Below, piece after piece: positions 34,976 through 43,400 of a stretch of 64,000 bases of DNA. Position numbers and translations under genes: made by a program. Source of the stretch: Flavobacterium petrolei (lineage in GTDB: Bacteria; Bacteroidota; Bacteroidia; Flavobacteriales; Flavobacteriaceae). How positions within the stretch are numbered: the stretch's first letter is position 1; each line of letters starts with the position of its first letter. The notes under the pieces are model-generated. The model was not told where the DNA came from. It was given only the letters and a program-made list of their open reading frames with translations, and made no database searches. Where the stretch lies: contig NZ_QNVY02000002.1 in NCBI RefSeq assembly GCF_003314435.2, forward strand, positions 124,001-188,000. The letters run 5' to 3'.

Positions 34976-36037
34976 TTATGCAATTGACACTTCTTTGGCT
35001 AAGTAAATTTCTTGAACGGCATGAATGAGCTCAACACCTTCATGGAACGGCCGTTGAAACGCTTTTCTTCCCATAATCATTCCGGCTCCGCCAGCTCTTT
35101 TATTTATTACTGCTGTTTTTATGGCTTCCACCAAATCAGATTTGCCTTTAGATTCACCTCCTGAATTAATCATCCCAATTCTGCCGGAATAGCAATTCAT
35201 AACTTGATATCGGCATAAATCTATTGGATTTGAACTGCTTAACTTCGTGTACATTTCTGGATTTGTTTTTGCAAAGTGTATTGAGCTAAAACCCCCATTA
35301 TGAGTTGGTAATTTTTGCTTGATGATATCTGCCTGAATTGTAACCCCTAAATAATTGGCTTGCCCGGTGATGTCTGCCGCCGTGTTATAATCGATTCCTT
35401 CTTTTATAAAAGCATCATTTCTGGAATAACACCAAAGAATAGTTGCCATTCCTAAAGTATGCGCTTCTTCAAAAGCTTTTGCAACTTCAATTATTTGCCT
35501 ATCAGATTCAGCTGAGCCAAAGTAAATTGTTGCACCTACAGCCACAGCTCCCATATTCCAGGCATCTCGAACGCTCCCAAACATGATTTGGTCAAATTTA
35601 TTGGGATAAGTCAATAGTTCATTATGATTTATTTTTACCACAAACGGAATTTTATGGGCGTATTTTCTGGAAAGCATTGCAAGACCGCCCATTGTTGAAG
35701 CAACTGCATTGCATTCCGCTTCAATCGCTAACTTTATTATGTTTTCTGGATCAAAATAGATAGGATTTGGAGCAAATGAACTTCCTGCTGTATGTTCTAC
35801 TCCCTGATCTACTGGTAAAATTGAAAGATAACCCGTATCCGAAAGTCGACCGTGATGGTATAGCTGTGTTAAACTCCTAATGGTTTGTGCATTTCGATTG
35901 CTATCTAAAAAAACGGAATCTATTTGCGATGAATGCGGTAAATGAAGCTGCTCTTTAGAGATTGTTTTACAAACGTGACTTAATAAAACGTCTTTTTCGT
36001 CTCCTAATAAAGCTAGCAATTGAGAGATATCTTTCAT
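34976..36037 (-). CDS. fbaB: Class I (DhnA-type) fructose-bisphosphate aldolase
   Basis: A 353-residue aldolase of the archaeal/FbaB type, which cleaves fructose 1,6-bisphosphate through a Schiff base. The family sequence is clear: LSILPVDQGVEHTAGSSFAP, ECNAVASTMGGLAMLSRKYA, IPFVVKINHNELL, FGSVRDAWNMGAVAVGATIY, ATILWCYSRNDAF, and a phosphate-binding end INSGGESKGKSDLVEAI then GAGMIMGRKAFQRP. It lies 51 bases downstream of the old yellow enzyme gene and is probably co-transcribed. In many bacteria this isoform serves gluconeogenic or stress conditions. Confidence 0.92.
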   Translation of the reverse strand: MKDISQLLALLGDEKDVLLSHVCKTISKEQLHLPHSSQIDSVFLDSNRNAQTIRSLTQLYHHGRLSDTGYLSILPVDQGVEHTAGSSFAPNPIYFDPENIIKLAIEAECNAVASTMGGLAMLSRKYAHKIPFVVKINHNELLTYPNKFDQIMFGSVRDAWNMGAVAVGATIYFGSAESDRQIIEVAKAFEEAHTLGMATILWCYSRNDAFIKEGIDYNTAADITGQANYLGVTIQADIIKQKLPTHNGGFSSIHFAKTNPEMYTKLSSSNPIDLCRYQVMNCYSGRIGMINSGGESKGKSDLVEAIKTAVINKRAGGAGMIMGRKAFQRPFHEGVELIHAVQEIYLAKEVSIA

Positions 36038-36087
36038 TTTAACTTTGCTTTTAAATGAGTTGTTAAAAATCGAAAAATAGAGTGGAA

Positions 36088-37176
36088 TTAGATTTTATAA
36101 ACTGGATAATCAGTATATCCTTTTTCATCAGCCGTATAAAATAAATCCATATTGAGGTCTTCTGATAAAGGCCAATCGTTTTGAAATCTTTCTACTAAAT
36201 CTGGGTTATTGATGAAAGGCCTTCCAAAAGCAACAAGATCTGTAAGTCCTGATTCCAGCGCTGATTCTGCACTTTCTTTGGTATAACCACCGCAGGTAAT
36301 TAAGGTATTCTTGAAGTTATGACGAATTAATTTTTTGATTTCATTGGGAACTGTTGGCGCACCCATTGCCGAATGATCCACAAGATGGATGTGCGCAATA
36401 TCAAGTTTGTTAAGTTCTTTAGATAAATAATCGTAAGTAGCGTCAATTTCAGGATAATGTGGCATATCACTAGCTACACCATATGGAGAAAGTCTAATTC
36501 CGGTTTTTTCTTTCCCAATGGCATGCGCTACGGCGGTAACCACTTCAATCACAAACTTGCAACGATTTTCTATGCTCCCTCCATACTCATCGGTTCGAAT
36601 ATTGCTTATTGGGGAAAGAAATTCTTCTAATAAATACCCGTTGGCAGCATGCAATTCGACACCATCAAACCCTGCAAAAAGAGCATTCTCTGCGGCAGAA
36701 ATAAATTCGGTTTTCGCATGCAAAATATCTTGAAGCGTCATTTCATTTGGAACTACAAAATCTTGTAAACCATTGGCATCAGTCCACATTTGCCCAGCTG
36801 CCTTGACTTGCGAAGGTGCAAATATATACGTGCCTTTGGGCATATTCAGTGGATGACTGATTCTCCCGGAATGCATCAGTTGAACAATTATTTTCCCTCC
36901 ATTTTTATGGACAATACTTGTGGTTTTTTTCCAGCCTTCTACTTGTTCAGCATTAAAAACACCTGGAATTCTTGCGTATCCTAATCCATTTGGAGATGGT
37001 GAGGTTCCTTCGGTTATAATTAGTCCAGCACCAGAACGTTGTAAATAATATTTAGCCATTAGTTCATTGGGAATATTATCAATCGCTCTGCATCTTGTCA
37101 TAGGCGCCATTACAATGCTATTTTTAAGGTCGGTAGAACCCCATTTTTTTGGTGTAAATAATTCAAATGTCTCCAT
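36088..37176 (-). CDS. Old yellow enzyme family alkene reductase (NADH:flavin oxidoreductase)
   Basis: A 362-residue FMN enzyme that reduces activated C=C bonds such as enones and maleimides. It starts METFELFTPKKWGSTDLKNS, then VMAPMTRCRA. The substrate-binding His/Asn pair is in ELHAANGYLLEEFLSP, followed by NIRTDEYGGSIENR, GIRLSPYG and the C-terminal FMN phosphate site TCGGYTKE/AFGRPFINNPDLV. The ATG at 37176 is taken because the family begins there. An extension to 37266 would add 30 unconserved residues. It is often an electrophile-stress enzyme; the gene shows no two-box promoter. Confidence 0.92.
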   Translation of the reverse strand: METFELFTPKKWGSTDLKNSIVMAPMTRCRAIDNIPNELMAKYYLQRSGAGLIITEGTSPSPNGLGYARIPGVFNAEQVEGWKKTTSIVHKNGGKIIVQLMHSGRISHPLNMPKGTYIFAPSQVKAAGQMWTDANGLQDFVVPNEMTLQDILHAKTEFISAAENALFAGFDGVELHAANGYLLEEFLSPISNIRTDEYGGSIENRCKFVIEVVTAVAHAIGKEKTGIRLSPYGVASDMPHYPEIDATYDYLSKELNKLDIAHIHLVDHSAMGAPTVPNEIKKLIRHNFKNTLITCGGYTKESAESALESGLTDLVAFGRPFINNPDLVERFQNDWPLSEDLNMDLFYTADEKGYTDYPVYKI

Positions 37177-37452
37177 GATTTTTTTATAAATTGTTGATAT
37201 AAAGATACTTATATTTAGTAAATTATAAATTAAAATATCAGTTAAAATAACGTTGTGGCCTTGCAACCTGTTCTTAAGCTTTAAAAATATTGTAAATAAA
37301 AAGCTTTTGTGAATATTTAAACTTATAGTTAGTCTTCATTTCGTTTCAAAATGATTTTATATTTACAAAGGATGAGGCATTGTTTAAATATACTTTTTGT
37401 TTAAACATAATTTTAAACAAAATCTTTGAAAATACTAAAAACTAAAAATTAA

Positions 37453-37598
37453 GTTAGGCAACATTCTTTTTTATTATTCTAATTAACGGGTATCAAGCTC
37501 GTGTACCTATTCGTTGGTCATAGGCGGAAGATTGGAAAACCCCTATGTTCTTGATGCCGTTGCGCCAATCTGGCAAATCAGAAAAAATGCTACCTAAC
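37453..37598. other. Structured intergenic element with nested inverted repeats (attC-like?)
   Basis: Outer imperfect arms are GTTAGGCAACATT (37453-37465) and AATGCTACCTAAC (37586-37598), 11 of 13 paired. Inside them AACGGGTATCAAG (37485-37497) pairs with CTTGATGCCGTT (37550-37561), and AGATTGG (37529-37535) with CCAATCT (37565-37571). The inner part is GC-richer than its surroundings. The shape, with GTTAGGC-type ends, resembles integron attC-like sites, but no integrase is present. The rest of the 37177-37629 gap shows nothing. Confidence 0.5.
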
Positions 37599-37629
37599 AA
37601 AATATATTTCTATTTTATTCTAATTAAAT

Positions 37630-39012
37630 CTACAAAGGATCTGAAAGCCCGCTAATACGAATGAGTTTCTTGTTTACAAATTCTTGAATTCCTAATTCAG
37701 ATAATTCTCTTCCGTAACCTGAATTTTTAGTTCCTCCAAAAGGCAGATCAGCTTGGGTCCAAGTTGGGTGATTGATAAATACCATTCCAGTATCAATTTT
37801 ATCAGCGATACGTTTACCACGTTCTATATCTTGAGTAAATATCGAACATCCTAATCCAAAACTGGAATCATTTGTCAAAGTTATTGCTGCTTGTTCATCT
37901 TTGACTCTGTAGAAAGAAGCTACAGGTCCAAATATCTCTTCATAATAAGCAGGGATTTCTGGCTTTAAATCGGTTAGAATAGTAGGCTGCACGAAAGCAC
38001 CTGGAAGATCAGACCGAGTTCCACCAAGCAAAATGGTTGCTCCAGCCTCAACAGATTTTCTTATTTGATCTATAATGTGTTCGGCAGCTTCTTCGCTGCT
38101 CATCGGTCCTAATTCTGTTGTGGAGTTCATTGGGTCACCAACAACTAAGTTGGACATTTTTTCTTTGAATTTTTCAATGAATTCATCTGCAATTGCTTCT
38201 ACAGCTATAAATCTTTTAGACGCTACACAACATTCGCCATTATTATTGATTCTACCTACAACTGCCCATTCAACAGCTTTATCAATGTCGGCATCTTCAA
38301 GAATGATGAAAGCATCGCTACCACCCAATTCCAGTACTGATTTTTTTAAATATTTTCCGGCTTCTGATGCTATACTTGCACCAGCTTCCTCGCTTCCAGT
38401 TAGCGAAACTCCTTTTATTCTTTTATCTGCAACTAAAGAAGATGCACGTTTTCCTGAAATAAATAGATTCGTATAAAGACCTGTTGGTGCTCCGGCTTCA
38501 TTAAATAAATCTTCAATAGCAATAGCACATTGAGGAACCATCGACGCGTGTTTTACCAGAACGGTATTTCCAACCATAATGTTTGGAGCAGCAAAACGCG
38601 CCACTTGATAAAACGGAAAATTCCATGGTTCAACTCCTAATATTACACCAATGGGACTACAACGAACGTAAGCGCTGCCATATTCGGGTTCCAGATGTTT
38701 GTCTGCTAAAAATTTCGCAGCATTAGTAGCATAATAATCAAAAATATCAGCGCTTAATAAAATTTCACCTTCAGCCTGAGCAATTAATTTACCCATTTCG
38801 AGCGTGATAATTTTTGCAAGGTGTTCCTTTTTTTCGCGCATCAAAGAAGCTACTTTGTGCAATATTTGAGCACGTTGCTCGTAATTAGTTTCTTTCCAGG
38901 TATTGAATGTTTTTGCGGATTGTGCAACCAACATATCAACACTTTTATCAGTCATCTCTTCAAAAGAGCGTACGACTTTATTGGTGTAAGGATTAACAGT
39001 TTGAATAGCCAT
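37630..39012 (-). CDS. NAD(P)-dependent succinate-semialdehyde dehydrogenase family protein
   Basis: A 460-residue aldehyde dehydrogenase of the GabD/SSADH group. Cofactor and catalytic elements are visible: VEPWNFPFYQVARFAAPNIM, GSEEAGASIASEAGKYLKKS, the catalytic Glu in LELGGSDAF, the nucleophile Cys in NNGECCVASKRF, and EEIFGPVASFY near the end. It oxidises succinate semialdehyde or a similar aldehyde to the acid. It begins 3 bases after the DUF892-like gene, so it is transcribed with it from the stress promoter at 39424-39488 and may detoxify stress-derived aldehydes. Confidence 0.92.
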   Translation of the reverse strand: MAIQTVNPYTNKVVRSFEEMTDKSVDMLVAQSAKTFNTWKETNYEQRAQILHKVASLMREKKEHLAKIITLEMGKLIAQAEGEILLSADIFDYYATNAAKFLADKHLEPEYGSAYVRCSPIGVILGVEPWNFPFYQVARFAAPNIMVGNTVLVKHASMVPQCAIAIEDLFNEAGAPTGLYTNLFISGKRASSLVADKRIKGVSLTGSEEAGASIASEAGKYLKKSVLELGGSDAFIILEDADIDKAVEWAVVGRINNNGECCVASKRFIAVEAIADEFIEKFKEKMSNLVVGDPMNSTTELGPMSSEEAAEHIIDQIRKSVEAGATILLGGTRSDLPGAFVQPTILTDLKPEIPAYYEEIFGPVASFYRVKDEQAAITLTNDSSFGLGCSIFTQDIERGKRIADKIDTGMVFINHPTWTQADLPFGGTKNSGYGRELSELGIQEFVNKKLIRISGLSDPL

Positions 39013-39015
39013 TTT

Positions 39016-39384
39016 TTATTTTTTAGAAGGATTAATTGTAATTTCTTGTTTTTTTTGTGGGGTAACCAAACCGTACATTGCTTCGTATTGTAACATGATG
39101 TCTTTTTCGCCAATGGAATTGAAGAATTCTTCCAAGCGTTTGATGTGGTCTATCGTAAATTGAAGATGTACTTTGAGTGCATCTGCTAGTTCATCAGTGA
39201 CAGCATTTTTAATCAATACGGGAATCGAGATAATCAGTGCTTTTTCTGTAAAGTAAATTTCTTTTAGTTCCTCTACAAAAATATTTCGACAACCTTCACT
39301 AGTTTTAGAAGATATTTCATTTGAATTTCCTTTCCCTTTTTCTAGCATGACTTTTTTATCAGTTTTGGTTACGGTACTTTTCAT
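39016..39384 (-). CDS. Half-length DUF892 (YciE-type ferritin-like) protein
   Basis: A 122-residue protein. After a charged N-terminus (30 residues), NIFVEELKEIYFTEKALIIS and LKVHLQFTIDHIKRLEEFFN match the first two helices of the DUF892/YciE family. The family normally runs to about 165 residues with four helices, but here it stops after YEAMYGLV and a short basic tail (PSKK). The second half of the bundle, with half of any metal ligands, is missing, and the next gene begins 3 bases on. It may act as a dimer or have lost ferroxidase function. It heads the operon with the aldehyde dehydrogenase. Confidence 0.8.
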   Translation of the reverse strand: MKSTVTKTDKKVMLEKGKGNSNEISSKTSEGCRNIFVEELKEIYFTEKALIISIPVLIKNAVTDELADALKVHLQFTIDHIKRLEEFFNSIGEKDIMLQYEAMYGLVTPQKKQEITINPSKK

Positions 39385-39423
39385 TTGTTTTTTATTTTAT
39401 TGAAGTACATTAATTCGATATCG

Positions 39424-39488
39424 TAAAGTTGGGGTTATAACAGTTCTAAAGTATTACACAATTAATGTTATGTATTACATCTTTCACA
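39424..39488 (-). promoter_or_regulatory. Two-box stress promoter upstream of the DUF892-aldehyde dehydrogenase operon
   Basis: On plus, box 2 ATTACACAATTA starts at 39453 and box 1 ATTACATCTTTCACA spans 39474-39488, 21 bp apart. TAAAGTT at 39424 is a degenerate -7 (TTTA) at the invariant 29 bp. The start codon is at 39384. Confidence 0.75.
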
Positions 39489-39834
39489 TATTATCAAATT
39501 AATCTTTTGAAATCAATCAGGAAATAATTTTTATAATTCCGTTCCTTATTAAAGTACAAAAGCCATTTAGATTTTGATAAAAAGAATGAAGGATTGCAGC
39601 GATACAACTCACTATAGGTTGAAGGTCAGCTGTTATTAAAGGATTTTTATTATTTTGATAAATCACCTGATTAATATCAAATGAAATTAGAGTCTTTGCG
39701 GAAAAGACTTTGGAAATGAACAGAAATATTTGTAGGCTATAAAATAAAAAGCTGTAAGTTAAAAAAATGGGAGCGGTTTATTTGGTGTTTTAAGTTCGGT
39801 AATGCAAAAAAAAGCAATTACGATGGAAATAAAA
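39489..39834. other. Gap without a gene; contains a T7-like sequence
   Basis: No protein-like frame longer than about 20 codons is seen. CGATACAACTCACTATAGGT (39600-39619, plus) matches the T7 RNA polymerase promoter at 16 of 20 positions, including the core ACTCACTATAGG. No phage polymerase gene is present, so it is most likely chance. Confidence 0.4.
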
Positions 39835-39866
39835 AAACTTCCTTTTATATAGTAAAAAGGAAGTTT
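39835..39866 (-). terminator. Rho-independent terminator after the 39947 gene
   Basis: AAAACTTCCTTTT (39835-39847) pairs with AAAAGGAAGTTTT (39854-39866). On the minus strand a T run follows (A run at 39832-39838). Confidence 0.82.
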
Positions 39867-39946
39867 TGGCTTGTAGTCAACTTATTTGTGCTTGTCTGTT
39901 TCAATTTGTTTTAAAAAAAATAGAATCATAAAAGCAAAAATATAAT

Positions 39947-40141
39947 TTATGATTCGTCTTTAGTTGTTCGAACTAAGCTAATTCCTGAAACAAAGAATAA
40001 TATACCTAAAACTCCGTAAATGATTAGCGCTTTAATATCAGTTGTTTCGCCTGAAGTACTTGCAAATATAACTGCAGTGTAAATAAGTCCACCTATTCCA
40101 AGAGCAGTAAGTAATGCTCCAAATATTCTTTTTAGATTCAT
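39947..40141 (-). CDS. Small two-helix membrane protein
   Basis: A 64-residue protein with two membrane helices (IFGALLTALGIGGLIYTAVI and ALIIYGVLGILFFVSGISLV) and a charged C-terminus RTTKDES. I recognise no named family, although it resembles other small stress-linked membrane proteins in this island. Expression is supported by the two-box promoter at 40258-40322 and a terminator at 39835-39866. Its predicted leader is unusually long (about 110 bases) and begins with a hairpin. Confidence 0.75.
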   Translation of the reverse strand: MNLKRIFGALLTALGIGGLIYTAVIFASTSGETTDIKALIIYGVLGILFFVSGISLVRTTKDES

Positions 40142-40215
40142 GATTTTTATTTTTAAAATTTATACTTTTTTTAGCGACTGTTTTTAACTAAATTAGTTTA
40201 AAGACAAACACTTTT

Positions 40216-40255
40216 AAGTAATTAACCTTCCGTTTTAAGAAGGCCCTAATTACTT
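40216..40255 (-). other. Leader hairpin at the predicted transcription start
   Basis: AAGTAATTA (40216-40224) pairs with TAATTACTT (40247-40255) and the inner CCTTC (40226-40230) with GAAGG (40239-40243). It begins within three bases of the -7 element, so the transcript of the 39947 gene would start with this stem. Confidence 0.55.
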
Positions 40256-40257
40256 CA

Positions 40258-40322
40258 CAAATGTATTTTTATGGAACATTCAAAGTGTTACACAATTGTT
40301 AATAAAAGTTATATCATTCACA
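40258..40322 (-). promoter_or_regulatory. Two-box stress promoter upstream of the 40141 gene
   Basis: On plus, box 2 GTTACACAATTG starts at 40287 and box 1 GTTATATCATTCACA spans 40308-40322, 21 bp apart. CAAATGTA at 40258 gives a perfect TAnnTTTG (TACATTTG) at 29 bp, which identifies the TTTG of the other eight as -7 elements. Confidence 0.85.
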
Positions 40323-40419
40323 GTTTAAAGTCAATCTGATAAATTTTCACACTAAAATATTATTCTTAGATCATTGATCATGAGTATAAAGAAGTAGTTT
40401 TTTTGCTGTAATGGAGTTG

Positions 40420-43400
40420 TTATTTGTTCCTTTTGTTTTTTGTTAGATCCACAATTTTTGCAAGTAATAATTGTTCGTCAACGGGTTTAGCGATATAATC
40501 ATCTATTCCTATGGCTTTACATTTTCCTAAATCTACTGTAGTTACATCAGCAGTAAGCGCAATTATAGGGATTTTTGAATTCATTGTGTTTCTAATATAT
40601 TCAGTGGCTTCAAATCCATTCATTACTGGCATTTGTAAGTCCATTAAAATAATATCGTACGATTTGACTTGTAGTTTTTCGATAGCGATTTTTCCATTTT
40701 CAGCAACATCTCGTTCAAAACCGAAATCATCTAATATTGTTTTCATCAATAATTGGTTAAGAGCGATATCTTCGACAATTAATACTTTGATATTTTTTAA
40801 AGGTGTAGATGATCCTACTAAATCAGTTTCTAAATCTGTAAAATCTAGTGTTTTTTCAAAAGGTAAGGTAAAACTAAATGTTGAGCCTTCGTTAATTTTA
40901 CTTTTGACACGAATGGTTCCTCCTTGAGATGTCACTAATTGCTTAACAATGGCTAATCCTAAACCAGTCCCTCCATATTGATGAGAAGTTCCGTTGGTAG
41001 CCTGTTGAAAGTTTTCAAATATTACCTCTATATTATCTTCGGGGATACCAATTCCACTATCCGTAATTTCAAATTCAATAATTATTTTTTCTTCTTCCTC
41101 AAACAATATATTGGCACTAACTATTATTTCGCCTTTCGATGTAAATTTCACAGCATTACTAACCAGATTTAATATAATTTGGTGTAATCGAATAGAGTCT
41201 CCTAAAAGAACTTCAGGTATTTTAGGGTCATAATTTACAACTAATTTTAAATTTTTTTCCTGAATCTTTGTATCAAACAATTGAAGCATTGAAGCTAATG
41301 AAACTGCCATTTTAAATGGTTTCTTTTCGAAAATCATTTTACCAGCGTCTACTTTTGCTAAATCAAGTATGTCATTTATAAGTGCAATTAAAGTGTCACC
41401 ACTTAATTTAATTGCATTTAAATATTCTTTTTGTTTATCAGACAACTCTGTTTTTAATATCACTCTGGTAAATCCAATAATTGCATTCATAGGAGTCCGA
41501 ATTTCATGACTCATATTAGACAAAAATTGTTGTTTTGCTTTCATTGCATTTTCCGCAATTAGTGTGGCCTGTTCTGCTTTAATTTTTTCGCCTTCAGCTA
41601 CTAAAGTGGCCAATTCTGCAAAAACTTTAGATTCTATTAATTCGGATTCAATTCTTTTTTGATCGGTTACATCTCTGGCAACAATAACGACACCTAAAAC
41701 ACCTCCTTTATCATCTTTATAAACGGATCCGTTTAATAAAACATCGGTCAGTTTGCCACTTTTGTGACGAAGTTTAAGAGGAGAATTGGTAATATAACCT
41801 TTTGCAAATACTTCTTTATAAATTGCACGAGCTTTTGCAGGTTCTGTAAAATACCCGAAAAAATCGGATCCTTTTAATTTTTCACGGGATAAACCAGTTA
41901 TGTTTACAGTTGCCCGATTCATATCTGTAATTTTACCTTCATTATTTATAGTGGTTAATGGATCCAGGCTTGCTTCAATAAGACTAAGTGAATATTTCTC
42001 TTTAAGATAATAACGAGAGCGATCCGTTATGTCTTCAATGGCAAGAAGAATTAATGGTTGACTATTTTTCTTTTGAATAATCAAATGAGCATTAAGCAAC
42101 ATTATTCGTTCTCCAATTCCAGAGAAAGAATGGGTAACTTCAAAGTCTTCAAAACTACTATTTTTTACAAAAATTTCATTTAGAACTTTGCGAAGTTGTG
42201 CAATATTCCATTGCTTGTTTCCTAAATTAAATAACAGTTTCCCTTCCGTTTCTTCCTTACTAACCTTAAACTTTTTGTAAAAAGATTTATTAGCTGATAT
42301 TACGTGAAAATTTTTATTAAGAATAAGCATTGGTTCATGAATGGTGGCAATAATAGCTTCTGAGTATTCGTGGGATTCTATTAATAAATCATGACGCATT
42401 TGCAATTCCTGATTAGTCGAAATAAGCTCTTCATTAGTAGCTTCAATTTCTTCTTTTGAGGTTTCAAGCTCTTCATTCAGAGTTTGGAATTCTTCATTTG
42501 AGGAAACTATTTCTTCATTTGCGGCTTGCAATTCCTCATAAATAGTTTCTTGAGTTTCAACAATAGCAATCATCTCTGTACGTGCACTATTCAGCTCCTC
42601 CGTCAGTTTTTTTATTTTTAAATCTTTAAGTGTGCTATTATTTTCTGTATCTGAATTGTTTTCAATAAAATTTTCTAGGAGTTCCTGAGGTTTAAACACA
42701 ATAAGTAATAAAGGTTCGTCCCATTCAATTTTAAGAGGACAAACTTCAAATGACATCATTCGCAAAACCGAGTCAATTTTTATTTCAATACCGGATTTAC
42801 AGACCGTTTTTTTTGTTTCCAATGCTTTATTAATAGCATTACGAAGTTCAAAAGCAAATTCTGGTCGGGCCATTTTCAAAATATTAAGACTTGCTTTTCC
42901 AGAAGCATGTTCAAGGTAGGAGGAAACTGCACCTCTGAACTGCAGGATTTCCATGTCTTTATTGACTACAGCACAGGCAGGCATATAACTGGTAAGAAGT
43001 GTTGAATCAATAGCGTTTTCAATACTTTCCTGATTTACGTTTACGTTTTTAGAGGGAGTACTTGCTTTTTTATTAGTCATAGTAGTACGTGTGAAACGAG
43101 GTGTCAAATCAAGAATTTTTTTCACTCCCAAATTATTTTTTCGGGAATAAATTTTAAATTTATTATTTACTATGGTGAAAAGCAGTGAGGATGTCCCAAT
43201 ACTTTCGGCTTTGCCAAGCATCAAATAGCCTCCGTCATTCAAGGCAAAATGCAAGGATGCAAAGACTTTTTTCTGGGCAGCGGAATCAAAATAGATCAGG
43301 AGATTACAGCAACTAACAAAATCCATTCGAGAAAATGGAGGATCACGTAAAATATTGTGAGGTGCAAATATGCACATTTCACGAAGTTCTTTAATAATGC

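Noticed and set aside
34881-35006. 41-codon plus-strand frame running into the fbaB 3' end
   Set aside because: Overlaps the convergent aldolase coding end and shows no family pattern.
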